From the NCBI RefSeq assembly GCF_016219575.1, contig NZ_JACRMG010000004.1, forward strand, positions 1 to 42,365: 42,365 nucleotides of DNA. The letters are read 5' to 3'. Source of the stretch: Bradyrhizobium sp. Its GTDB lineage: Bacteria > Pseudomonadota > Alphaproteobacteria > Rhizobiales > Xanthobacteraceae. Position 1 is the stretch's first letter, and every line of letters starts with the position of its first letter. Below are positions 26,057-33,696 of the stretch, in pieces. The notes under the pieces are model-generated. The model did no database searches. It was not told the DNA's origin and worked only from the letters and a program-made list of their open reading frames with translations. Both the position numbers and the translations under genes were made by a program.

Positions 26057-26163
26057 TGGACGCGCCGGCAGGGCTTGAACCTGCAACCTCCTGCCCCTAC
26101 TCTCCAAGTGTCAGCTAGGATTTCAAAGAACGGCAGGGCTCTATCCGGTTGAGCTACGGCGCG
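26057..26163 (-). tRNA. tRNA-like gene with a 36-base anticodon loop
   Basis: The minus strand gives a complete cloverleaf frame. Acceptor stem CGCGCCG/CGGCGCG has seven perfect pairs. D stem GCTC/GAGC is perfect. T arm is GCAGG-TTCAAGC-CCTGC, perfect. Discriminator U and an encoded CCA follow. The anticodon stem CTGCC/GGCAG also pairs, but it encloses 36 bases (26096-26131) instead of seven. Its first bases, G-TTCT, would place UCU (Arg) at the usual anticodon position if the loop were normal. The extra 29 or so bases are too short for a group I intron. It starts 7 bases after the stop of the HTH gene on the same strand. It may be a decayed tRNA, a tRNA mimic or a decoy. Confidence 0.6.
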
Positions 26164-26170
26164 AAGCTGG

Positions 26171-26650
26171 TTAGGCCCCTCCCTTCACAACCGAAAGCTT
26201 GGGCTTGCCCTTCCTGCTTGCCCTTGCGGCCTTTGCCTGAATCTTTTCATCACGCTCCTGGATTTTTTCGAGCGCATATGGCTTGGCGGCCGCGATCAGG
26301 CCGTCCAGGTGGTAGACATTGGTCTGGCTACCGTTTGCTGAGCTGCGCCGTTCTTCCCGCCTGATTAGTCTAGCCGCTTCCATGGCAGCAATCCTGCGCT
26401 GAACGGTCCGCGGTTCGATGTCCATGGCCGCTGCGATGGTTCGCTTGGACGGAAACGGCTTGCCTTCTGCCGTCCACCAATAGGACGCGATGTGCAGGAT
26501 GATGTTGATGTCGATCGCATCCAGCCCCAGGGCACGCTGGCGTTCAAAGATGACGTTCGGCAGGACCGTCCACCCGGCCTTCATCAAGGTGGCGGTCCAC
26601 TTCTTTTCGTTGACCTTAAGCTGGGTAACTTCCGGTGCTGGTGCTGTGTT
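26171..26650 (-). pseudogene. Helix-turn-helix replication/regulation gene cut by IS21
   Basis: The main body encodes a protein with APAPEVTQLKVNEKKWTAT, WTVLPNVIFERQRALGLDAI, PSKRTIAAAMDIEPRTVQRR and AAMEAARLIRREERR, a winged HTH of the kind seen in RepA-like and regulatory proteins of alphaproteobacterial accessory DNA. Its first four codons, ATG TCG AAC ACA, lie on the far side of the IS21 at 29414-29402. Removing the IS and one copy of the CTGTGTT duplication restores a 160-residue protein starting MSNTAPAPEV. The present frame extends into the IS, with an ATG at 26749, so a chimeric product is possible. Confidence 0.85.
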
Positions 26651-26832
26651 TGCGGATTCCGCTCGATGTCGCCCAGCATTCCGAGATGATCTCGCCCACC
26701 ATTCCGATTTGAAGTCGCCCACCCATTCCGAGATGATGTCGCCCACCATTCCGGGATGATGTCGCCCGGGTGACGAGGCCTCTTCTGGCTCCCATAGGTC
26801 AACCCTTTCGGCTTTGCGAAGGGGGACCCTGG

Positions 26833-28386
26833 ATGCCGACGGAGAGGCTTGCGATGCGCCGTGTGCGCGATGTGATCAGGATGAAGGCGGCCGGTCTGCC
26901 GAGCCGCGAGATTGCGCGACGGGTAGGAGCGGCGCCCTCGACGGTGCGGCTGGCGATCCGGCGGTTCGAGGCCGCGGGTCTGACCTGGCCGTTGCCCGAC
27001 GAGCTCACGGACGCGGCCCTGGAACTCCGCCTGTTCGCCAAGACCGGCAATGGCAACCGGCAGGGTCACCGCCGCATCGCCGAACCTGATTGGACGACCG
27101 TGCACCGCGAGCTCAAGCGCAAGCACGTGACGCTGTCGATCCTGTGGGAGGAGTACATCGCCGCCGAACCCGACGGATACCGGTACTCGCGCTTCTGTGA
27201 GCTTTACCGCGCCTGGGAGGGCCGCCTGTCGGTGACGATGCGCCAGGCGCACGCAGCCGGCGACAAGCTGTTCGTCGACTATGCCGGCGACGGCGTGCCG
27301 GTGGTGGTCGATCGTCTCACCGGTGAGCGCAGAATGGCGCAGATCTTCGTCGCCGTGCTCGGCGCCTCGAGCTTTACCTACGCGCAGGCGACGTGGACGC
27401 AGGGGCTCGCCGACTGGATCAGCGCTCATGTTGGCGCCTTCGCGGCGATCGGCGGCATACCGGCGCTGCTGGTGCCTGACAACACCAAGGTCGCGGTCAT
27501 CAAGGCGAGCCTGTACGACCCGCAGATCAATCGGACCTATGCGGAGATGGCGGCGCATTACGGCACCGCCATATTGCCGGCCCGGCCGCGCAAGCCGCGC
27601 GACAAGGCCAAGGTCGAGCAAGCCGTCCTGATCGTCGAGCGCTGGCTGCTCGGCCGCCTGCGTCATCGCACCTTCTACAGCCTGGCCGAGGTCAATGCGG
27701 CGATCGGCGAGCTGCTCACCAGGCTCAACGAGGAGCGGCCGATCCGGCGGCTCGGCGTGACGCGCCGCCGGCTGCTTGAGGAGGTCGATCGGCCGGCGCT
27801 CAAGCCATTGCCGGCGAGCCCCTACGTACTCGCCGAATGGCGGATCCGCCGCGTCAGCCTCGATTACCACGTCGAGGTGGAGAAGCATTACTACAGCGTC
27901 CCGCATCGCTTTGTGCGCGCCGAGGTCGAGGTGCGGTTCACTGCCCGCACCGTAGAGATCTTCCACAAGGGCGAGCGGATCGCCGCGCATCAGCGCATGA
28001 GCGGTAATCACAAACACACCACCGTGCCGGAGCACATGGCCTCCAGCCATCGGCGCTACGCCGGCTGGACCATCGCGCGCATCCGACAGGACGCTGCCGC
28101 GATCGGGCCGGCGACCAGCGCTTTGTGCGACCTCATTCTCGACGAGCGCTCGCACCCCGAGCAAGGCTTCCGCGCCTGCCTCGGCATCCTCAGGCTCGCC
28201 GGCTCCTATGGGCGCGGACGGCTGGACGCCGCGGCTGCGCGGGCGATCGACATCGGCGCGCGCACCTACGGCTCGGTCAAATCGATCCTCGCCAACAATC
28301 TCGATCGGCGTCCCGCTCATCAGCGCTCCGCGGACGATGCGCCGATCCTGCATGCCAACATCCGCGGACCGCGCTACTACAACTAG
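26833..28386 (+). CDS. istA: IS21 transposase IstA
   Basis: The 517-residue protein has an N-terminal HTH (MRRVRDVIRMKAAGLPSREI, ARRVGAAPSTVRLAIRRFEA) and a DDE integrase core (GDKLFVDYAGDGVPVVV with the first D; ALLVPDNTKVAVIKA with the second; KPRDKAKVEQAVLIVERWLL with the E). The start is the ATG at 26833 after AAGGGGGA; an in-frame start further upstream lies within the terminal repeats. No disruption is seen. Confidence 0.93.
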   Translation: MPTERLAMRRVRDVIRMKAAGLPSREIARRVGAAPSTVRLAIRRFEAAGLTWPLPDELTDAALELRLFAKTGNGNRQGHRRIAEPDWTTVHRELKRKHVTLSILWEEYIAAEPDGYRYSRFCELYRAWEGRLSVTMRQAHAAGDKLFVDYAGDGVPVVVDRLTGERRMAQIFVAVLGASSFTYAQATWTQGLADWISAHVGAFAAIGGIPALLVPDNTKVAVIKASLYDPQINRTYAEMAAHYGTAILPARPRKPRDKAKVEQAVLIVERWLLGRLRHRTFYSLAEVNAAIGELLTRLNEERPIRRLGVTRRRLLEEVDRPALKPLPASPYVLAEWRIRRVSLDYHVEVEKHYYSVPHRFVRAEVEVRFTARTVEIFHKGERIAAHQRMSGNHKHTTVPEHMASSHRRYAGWTIARIRQDAAAIGPATSALCDLILDERSHPEQGFRACLGILRLAGSYGRGRLDAAAARAIDIGARTYGSVKSILANNLDRRPAHQRSADDAPILHANIRGPRYYN

Positions 28387-28397
28387 GAGACCATCCC

Positions 28398-29141
28398 TTG
28401 CTCACCCATCCGACCCTCGACCGCCTCAACGCCCTCGGCCTCCACGGCATGGCCAATGCCTTCGTCGATATCGAAGCAACCGGCGAGGCCGCAAGCCTCG
28501 GTCACGCCGAATGGCTCGCGCTGCTGCTCGAACGTGAAGCATCACTGCGCCACGATAAGCGGCTCGCCACCCGCCTGCGCTATGCGAAGCTGCGTCAGCA
28601 AGCGTGCGTCGAGGACATCGACTACCGCACCCCGCGCGGCCTCGACCGCCCGCTGTTCGCCAAGCTTGTCGAGGGCCGCTGGATCGATGACCATGCCAAC
28701 CTGCTGATCTGCGGCCCGGCCGGCGTCGGCAAGAGCTGGCTCGCCTCGGCGCTCGGCCACAAGGCCTGCCGTGACAATCGCTCCGTGCTCTATCAACGTG
28801 TTCCGCGGCTGTTCGATGACCTCGCTCTCGCGCGCGGCGACGGTCGCCATCCGCGCCTATTGCGCGGGCTCGGCCGTGTCGATCTGCTGATCCTCGATGA
28901 CTGGGGGCTCGAGCCGCTCGACGCTGGTGCCCGTCACGACCTCCTGGAAATCCTCGAAGATCGCTATGGTCATCGTTCCACCATCGTCACCAGCCAGCTC
29001 CCCGTGGACCAGTGGCATGTGCTCATTGGAGATCCTACCTATGCCGACGCCGTGCTCGATCGCCTCGTCCACAATGCCCATCGGCTCGACCTTACTGGCG
29101 AGAGCCTGCGCCGAACCCGGCAATCCGCCCGAAAGACCTGA
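28398..29141 (+). CDS. istB: IS21 helper ATPase IstB
   Basis: The 247-residue AAA+ protein has Walker A GPAGVGKSWLA and Walker B VDLLILDDWG. It loads DNA and activates IstA. The best start is the TTG at 28398, which has AGGAG nine bases upstream and follows the istA stop by 11 bases; the reading frame continues upstream inside istA but without family homology. It is intact. Confidence 0.92.
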   Translation: MLTHPTLDRLNALGLHGMANAFVDIEATGEAASLGHAEWLALLLEREASLRHDKRLATRLRYAKLRQQACVEDIDYRTPRGLDRPLFAKLVEGRWIDDHANLLICGPAGVGKSWLASALGHKACRDNRSVLYQRVPRLFDDLALARGDGRHPRLLRGLGRVDLLILDDWGLEPLDAGARHDLLEILEDRYGHRSTIVTSQLPVDQWHVLIGDPTYADAVLDRLVHNAHRLDLTGESLRRTRQSARKT

Positions 29142-29662
29142 GCCCGTGACGCTGTGGACATGCCGCTGCGCTTGGACAACGCCAAGGCGTTGCCCACATG
29201 CCCACAGCAAACGCAACAGAAACACAACAAGCTCAAGCCGCGATTCCAGTTGACCGTGCGGCTTGCCCAATGCCAGAGAACCTCAGCAGCTAGAACGCCT
29301 CGCCCCCGGGCGAGATCAAATCGGAGAGGTGGGCGACATCGTCTCGGAATCCCCGGGCGACTTCATATCGGTACACCCGGGCGACTTCGTCGGAATCCGC
29401 ACTGTGTTCGACATAGTGTTTTCCCGAAACAACGTGTTGCCGCCAATATGAGCGTGTTTCGCCGTTGCGCAACTTCGCCGGGGAGACCCTGGAGCCCTCC
29501 CCCTATGCGTATTGGAATGCTGCAATGGGCGTATGGGAATGACGTGTGATTATGCGTATCCTTTTTTGGAGGGCGGGCCGGTCTTCCGGGGGGAAGTGTT
29601 TAAAGTCGCCCCGCCTAGATTTTGGGGTCTCCCGGGGGAGACGCAAGGGTCTCGGGGACACC

Positions 29663-29691
29663 TTGACTTTTAGGACAAAACGTCCTATTTA
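29663..29691 (+). promoter_or_regulatory. Sigma-70-type promoter with palindromic operator
   Basis: TTGACT (29663-29668), a 17-base spacer and TATTTA (29686-29691) make a good promoter. The spacer and -10 edge hold the palindrome TAGGAC-aaaac-GTCCTA (29671-29687), a classic operator position for a repressor. The nearest DNA-binding gene was the HTH gene now cut by the IS21. Confidence 0.6.
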
Positions 29692-29697
29692 GGGATC

Positions 29698-29760
29698 AAA
29701 TGGATTGGGAATGCTCGATCGGCGCTGGGCCTCGGTGAACACCGGGGCCCTTCGCTTTTT
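29698..29760 (+). ncRNA. Predicted ~63-base RNA with a 12-codon leader frame
   Basis: From the promoter at 29663-29691 the transcript would run about 63 bases to a hairpin with arms 29727-29736 and 29741-29750 (ten pairs including one G-U, GAAC loop), followed by TTCGCTTTTT. Within it AGGG and, five bases on, ATG begin the 12-codon frame MDWECSIGAGPR, whose TGA lies in the hairpin. No plus-strand gene follows for 1.1 kb. It may be a small regulatory RNA or a leader peptide; 29,415-29,662 otherwise shows no gene. Confidence 0.45.
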
Positions 29761-29763
29761 GGG

Positions 29764-30501
29764 CTAGGGGAAAATCTTCAAGCCGTAGCCCTCGATCTTG
29801 CCGTTAGGGCTCGCCCGAAATTTGGACTTCAGGGCATCATAGGCCCGGTTGGGCTGATCTGGCTTGATGACGTGGCGCCCAATGGGGTGTGCGACAAGGT
29901 CAGCCAACTGTAGGCCGGTCGAGTTGTGCTTCTTGTCCATGAAGCGGATTTCGAGGTTCTGCATCTTGCCGACGGCGTTTTGACCGTCGCAGATCCTGCG
30001 AAACTCCAGCTCCAGCTTCGCATCCTCGGTCTTGCCACGGCATTCGACCTGCAAATGGGTCTGGACGTTCGCCTGGCCCTTGTCGATCAGGAAACGCTGC
30101 AGGCGCTCCATGCAGAAGCCCAGGGCAATGCTGTAGGGGTCCGCCGGGTCGCTGTATTTCTTGACGTGCTTAGCCTTGTCGATGACCGCGGCAATGAGTG
30201 TGAATTCAGCGTCGCCGATCAGCTGGGTTACCCGGTCGATGAACGATGCCCGCGTGTTAGGATTTAGCAGGATGTTGAAATCGCCGGTCGCCTTGCGGAT
30301 TTCATGACCGTGCAGCACTATGCTGTCATGGCCCCAGAAGTCGAATTTGAACCGCTGGAAAGCCGGCACGATCTTTTCGATGTATTTGGCCTTTTCGACC
30401 ACGCAAAAGGCGAGCGCGAAAACCGGGTGATCCGGGTTGATGTTGGTGAGGCCGTGATCGCCGCTTTCGTCGATGTAGACAATGTATTCGCTGTAATTCA
30501 T
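29764..30501 (-). CDS. DUF3800 domain protein
   Basis: The 245-residue protein starts YIVYIDESGDHGL, the conserved DUF3800 opening with catalytic-looking D11 and E12. It also has FALAFCVVEKAKYIEKI, DSIVLHGHEIRK and the C-terminal STGLQLADLVAHPIGRH with a conserved aspartate. The family has an RNase H-like fold and is often found in prokaryotic defence islands; its substrate is unknown. It is intact and starts at the ATG at 30501. It is convergent with the short RNA at 29698-29760. Confidence 0.88.
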   Translation of the reverse strand: MNYSEYIVYIDESGDHGLTNINPDHPVFALAFCVVEKAKYIEKIVPAFQRFKFDFWGHDSIVLHGHEIRKATGDFNILLNPNTRASFIDRVTQLIGDAEFTLIAAVIDKAKHVKKYSDPADPYSIALGFCMERLQRFLIDKGQANVQTHLQVECRGKTEDAKLELEFRRICDGQNAVGKMQNLEIRFMDKKHNSTGLQLADLVAHPIGRHVIKPDQPNRAYDALKSKFRASPNGKIEGYGLKIFP

Positions 30502-30698
30502 GGCGAGACGTTACCCCAAGTCGACGCTGGGGCCAGCTTGGCTGGCTCATAATCGACCGCTATTCGAGCACGGAGCCGTTCGCAGCTTGACCCAATCGAG
30601 AAACCAGCGGCCGTTACAGGGACAGGATGTCTCGAAAGGCTAGAGGTTAGACGTACGCCCGCTTGGGTCCTCATTTGCATACTCTCGCAAGTTTTTAG

Positions 30699-30734
30699 AG
30701 AGGCCCGATCGAGCATCCGCTCCGGGCCTCTTTT
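30699..30734 (+). terminator. Probable rho-independent terminator
   Basis: AGAGGCCCG (30699-30707) and CGGGCCTCT (30723-30731) form nine pairs with a 15-base loop, followed by TTTT. It points rightward in the gene-free stretch 30,502-30,854, so a short plus-strand transcript may end here; I find no gene for it. It also insulates the promoter at 30855. Confidence 0.55.
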
Positions 30735-30854
30735 CCCAATTTAGCCCGTTGAAAATGCGAGCTATTCCGCGATGCACCGTCCATCGTGGGCCGGCCCTTC
30801 ATGGCGAGCTTTTTGGGACCGCAGTCAAAATTTCGCAACAAAATGGGGAGCCGA

Positions 30855-30883
30855 TTGACAGTTCCATCAAAATTGTCTACATA
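30855..30883 (+). promoter_or_regulatory. Promoter of the beta-family gene
   Basis: TTGACA (30855-30860), 17 bases, TACATA (30878-30883). It ends 53 bases before the GTG start of the beta-family gene. Confidence 0.6.
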
Positions 30884-30936
30884 AATGCCAGCCTGATTGT
30901 GGTGACGCCATTTTGTAATCAATTCTGGAGGCCTTT

Positions 30937-32034
30937 GTGTTCAATCATCGCCATTACGTGCCAATTTTGAAATGGAAAATGGGAGAGTACCAGGCGCTCA
31001 GCCGCCTGGCGGGGCCGGTCAAGGACCGCATCACCCCCCTCCTCGAAATCCCCCCGGTCGGGTTCGACTTCGAGACGCAGCGGAACAAGGAGAGCGCAGA
31101 CGACCACCTGGGCGACTTCGGCAAGCGCCTGAAATCCAAGTGGCAGGCCCGGCCCTGCTTTGTTGACTTGAAGCACCTGCCCGCGGCGACCCGATGCGCT
31201 GGGGGACGCCACTGCGTCGAGGTTCTGTTCGAGACTGCCCGCGCCGAAGGCTGCGCGGCCATCCCGGTCGTCAGTTTCGCAAACGACGCCGCATTCCTGG
31301 CGGCCGTGGCCACCGTTTCCCGGCAGGACCGGCGCGGCGTCTGCCTGCGCCTGTCCCTTCCCGACTTCGACCGGCACAATCTCCAGGCCGACATCGAGAA
31401 CCTGCTGCGCCCCATGGCGGACGGCTATGGCGAATGCGACCTGGTGATCGATCTCGGCACGCCGACCTATGTGCCGATCGCGATCATGGTGACGATCATG
31501 CAGACGCTGATGGCCCGGGTCCCCATGCTCAACCAATGGCGCACCGTCACCATCGCCGGCACGTCCTACCCGAACTCGGTGGCGAACATCGCCGCGCCGT
31601 ACCAGTTGCTGCCGCGCCATGAATGGCAGGCTTATCGCGCGTTCATCGCAACCATCGGTCACGAGACGCGGATACCGACCTTCGGGGACTACGCCGTCGC
31701 CCACCCTGACCTGGTCGAGCTCGACATGCGGATGATTAAGCCGTTCGCGAAGCTGCGCTACACCATCACCGACCACTGGCATGTCGCCCGCGGGACGCCG
31801 GTACGGACCCACGGCTTCGGCCAGTACCAGCAGATGTGCGCGACGCTGGTTGCCCTGCCTTATTTCAGTGGCCGCGCGTTCTCGGCCGGCGACGCCTATA
31901 TCGCGGACTGCGCGGCAGGCACCGTCACGACGGGAAATCTGTCGACGTGGGTGTGGGTGTCGACGAACCGGCATCTGACGAAGGTGGTCGATGACCTCGC
32001 CAGCGCGCACGCGCTTTCAGTCGCTGCCGAATAA
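30937..32034 (+). CDS. Beta family protein (T4 beta-like)
   Basis: The 365-residue protein opens with HYVPILKWKMGEYQALSRL and ITPLLEIPPVGFDF, the hallmark of the beta protein family named after a phage T4 protein. Further family-like blocks are ECDLVIDLGTPTYVPIAIMV and TVTIAGTSYPNSV. Function is unproven; relatives are often next to sce7726 genes, as here. The GTG start is set by CTGGAGG five bases upstream. Its 3' end overlaps the convergent sce7726 gene by 110 bases. Together they are a candidate defence or phage-related module. Confidence 0.85.
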   Translation: MFNHRHYVPILKWKMGEYQALSRLAGPVKDRITPLLEIPPVGFDFETQRNKESADDHLGDFGKRLKSKWQARPCFVDLKHLPAATRCAGGRHCVEVLFETARAEGCAAIPVVSFANDAAFLAAVATVSRQDRRGVCLRLSLPDFDRHNLQADIENLLRPMADGYGECDLVIDLGTPTYVPIAIMVTIMQTLMARVPMLNQWRTVTIAGTSYPNSVANIAAPYQLLPRHEWQAYRAFIATIGHETRIPTFGDYAVAHPDLVELDMRMIKPFAKLRYTITDHWHVARGTPVRTHGFGQYQQMCATLVALPYFSGRAFSAGDAYIADCAAGTVTTGNLSTWVWVSTNRHLTKVVDDLASAHALSVAAE

Positions 32035-32557
32035 GCGGCCGAAGCTCCTGCAGGTCGACGGTTTCGGCCAGGTATTTGTAGAGAACGCCGCGCGGTTTTC
32101 TGAGCAAAGCCGGCGGTGCGCCGCGCTCCTGGAGGATTTCAACGACTTCCGGTCGCCAGAGCAATTCGGCCAGGGCGAGCGGATCGATGGTGGGGTTCTG
32201 CGCAAAGGCCTGCGCAGTCTCGAAGCTGATGCCGCCACGCGGTCCCGCCGTCACGACCTTGATACCCCACCATTGCGGGATCAGCGGCTTCGCCTTCTCC
32301 AAATGGCGCTCGCCGACAACGAGCGTCGCCCGGTCCAGGACGAGCCCATAAGTGGCGATCTGGGCGGGAAGCCGTTCCAGCGTGTCTGAATCGCTTTTGA
32401 TCTCGTAACCGTGCAGGTAGCCATTTACGACGGCGATATCGACCCGGCAGGTGCCATGACGCAGGCCCAACTCGTCGAGCACCAAAGTGTCGGCGTCGCC
32501 GTGATGCTCTTTCAGCACCTTTCGGTGCAGAGCCTGTCTGACATCCCGATCTCGCAC
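31925..32557 (-). CDS. sce7726 family protein, putative PD-(D/E)XK nuclease
   Basis: The 210-residue protein contains TLVLDELGLRHGTCRVDIAV and GYLHGYEIKSDSDTLERLPA. E29, D40 and E52-x-K54 form a PD-(D/E)XK-like set, typical of sce7726 proteins. The start is a GTG with GAGGA seven bases upstream. The C-terminal 35 or so residues (serine, proline and threonine rich) run over the end of the convergent beta-family gene and may be an unconserved extension. I infer a nuclease acting with the beta protein. Confidence 0.82.
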   Translation of the reverse strand: MRDRDVRQALHRKVLKEHHGDADTLVLDELGLRHGTCRVDIAVVNGYLHGYEIKSDSDTLERLPAQIATYGLVLDRATLVVGERHLEKAKPLIPQWWGIKVVTAGPRGGISFETAQAFAQNPTIDPLALAELLWRPEVVEILQERGAPPALLRKPRGVLYKYLAETVDLQELRPLIRQRLKARARWRGHRPPSSDAGSSTPTPTSTDFPS

Positions 32558-32768
32558 GACTAAATCCTCAGGAGGGGCGCGGCCCTAATATGCCGCGATA
32601 CAGCCCAACAAACCGTTGAATCTTCGCTAGCGATCGACCTCATCGAATCACAATAGCGCCGAAGAAGCCGCGATGACCACCCGCTTTGCGGCCAGAGCGG
32701 GCAAAAAGCTGTGACCCGAGTCCTCCCGGCAACAGATGGCGGCAAGTCCCGTCCGCGTACGGCGTATT

Positions 32769-32805
32769 ACATACTTAAGCTTTCATTTAGGAATTGCCCG
32801 TATGT
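32769..32805 (+). promoter_or_regulatory. Inverted ACATAC/GTATGT sites before the RHH gene
   Basis: ACATAC (32769-32774) and GTATGT (32800-32805) are inverted around an AT-rich stretch that ends 8 bases before the ATG. Ribbon-helix-helix proteins commonly bind such half sites to control their own gene. No other gene is seen in 32,558-32,812. Confidence 0.4.
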
Positions 32806-32812
32806 TTTGGAC

Positions 32813-33007
32813 ATGACCAAGCGCGTGATTTCAGTTCGACTTTCGGACGAACGCCTCAAGCAACTGGATGAGGTGTGCAGCCGGCTGGGCATGAACCGCT
32901 CGCAGGTAATCGACGCCGCGTTGCGGCTGGTTCCAGAGGTGATGTCCGGAAAGGCAGAGCTACACTATGACCCCGAACGGTTTAAACGATCCGGGCAAAC
33001 TGAATAA
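32813..33007 (+). CDS. Ribbon-helix-helix (CopG/Arc-type) regulator
   Basis: The 64-residue protein reads TKRVISVRLSDERLKQLDEV (the DNA-contacting strand and first helix) and CSRLGMNRSQVIDAALRLVP (second helix). It is likely a dimeric repressor or antitoxin. A GTG frame extends 34 codons upstream, but that part crosses the putative operators and lacks homology, so the ATG at 32813 is preferred. The next small gene overlaps its end by 41 bases, as in toxin-antitoxin pairs. Confidence 0.75.
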   Translation: MTKRVISVRLSDERLKQLDEVCSRLGMNRSQVIDAALRLVPEVMSGKAELHYDPERFKRSGQTE

Positions 33008-33134
33008 AGACCGACTGGCGGCCCTGGTAGCCCTGCTGGTGATGGTGATGGTGGCTGCCCACAGCGGCTATCGGCTACACATTGGCCTAACTGGGATCAC
33101 GTTCGAGCAAAATGCTCAGGTCACCGCCCGGTAG
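32967..33134 (+). CDS. 55-residue membrane protein overlapping the RHH gene
   Basis: The frame starts MTPNGLNDPGKLNKDRL, then a hydrophobic helix (AALVALLVMVMVAAHSGY) and a polar tail (RLHIGLTGITFEQNAQVTAR). It begins inside the RHH gene in another frame and ends at TAG 33132-33134. A single-pass membrane topology is likely. A membrane toxin or effector paired with the regulator is a guess from layout only. Confidence 0.5.
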   Translation: MTPNGLNDPGKLNKDRLAALVALLVMVMVAAHSGYRLHIGLTGITFEQNAQVTAR

Positions 33135-33246
33135 CCTGGGCGATTGTTCCGGAGTGTAGGGGATGGAAAATGCCGGCTCTCCAATTCACTTCGGACTGTT
33201 TCACCGATAGCCTCGCTTCTGCTTTGCGCCTATTTTGAAATCATAG

Positions 33247-33420
33247 CTATGTCGGCCCTTGGGACGAATACGTTTCGATCCGAACAGTGCCGGCACGCCC
33301 AATGCGCCTCCACCTTCTCACAAGCGAGCACTCGCCAAACAGCGTGGGCTTAATATCCAGCTTGTAGTAGCGCGCCATATGCCTGCACTCATCGACGCGG
33401 GTCAGTATGATTGCGGTCAT
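33247..33420 (-). pseudogene. WGR-domain protein fragment
   Basis: The frame reads ILTRVDECRHMARYYKLDIK and PTLFGECSLVRRWRRIGRAG, a WGR domain in which the usual WGRIG is WRRIG. It stops early after YSSQGPT. Beyond two stops the same strand resumes with RRKAEARLS, resembling a family C-terminus. It therefore looks like a decayed gene. WGR domains occur in DNA-repair and MolR-like proteins; small stand-alone copies are common on plasmids. Confidence 0.65.
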
Positions 33421-33566
33421 GTTATTTTCTTCTGTTCTTTTTGGGTTTGCAGTGCCCAGGATTCGGTCGAGGCATGACACAAGAAGAGTGCAGATTTCAC
33501 GCATACCCTCCTTCTCGCGATCGTTACATCCACCCAGCGCACAAATACGTCATGATGCCTTATGAA

Positions 33567-33684
33567 CTCGACTCTTGTGCAATCGCTTATGCGCTGAAAC
33601 TGCCTCCGCTGGTCTTTGTGCGATCTGGCGAGTTGCGACAGGCGGAATGGACCGAGTTCAGCCTAGCTGAGGTTGTTTCCTTAA
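33567..33684 (+). pseudogene. P4-type tyrosine integrase fragment
   Basis: The frame gives AYALKLPPLVFVRSGELRQA and EWTEFSLAE, the box I region of P4-like integrases (normally LxFVRPGELRxAEWxE). The catalytic arginine is present, but the remaining catalytic boxes are absent and the sequence diverges after FSLAE. It lies 0.6 kb from tRNA-Glu, where such an integrase would be expected, so it is a relic of the island's integration gene. Confidence 0.75.
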
Positions 33685-33696
33685 GTCGCACGTCCA

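Larger units (their letters stand above)
26651..29401. mobile_element. IS21-family insertion sequence
   Basis: The ends TGCGGATTCCG and CGGAATCCGCA are inverted, and both ends carry several copies of a roughly 20-bp unit (GGCGACATCATC-CGGAAT type; 26,665-26,770 and 29,310-29,400), as is normal for IS21 transposase binding sites. The 7-bp target duplication CTGTGTT is at 26644-26650 and 29402-29408. It carries istA and istB intact. Confidence 0.93.

Noticed and set aside
26060..26163. Group I intron in the tRNA-like gene
   Set aside because: The excess in the anticodon loop is only about 29 bases, far below any group I intron, and no intron core motifs are present.
26651..29401. CRISPR-like arrays from the short repeats at 26,665-26,770 and 29,310-29,400
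   Set aside because: The repeats are the terminal transposase-binding repeats of the IS21, with irregular spacing and no spacers. No CRISPR array is seen in the window.
30502..30698. Small RNA upstream of the terminator at 30699
   Set aside because: A terminator is visible but I find no promoter or conserved structure for a defined transcript, so no RNA gene is called.
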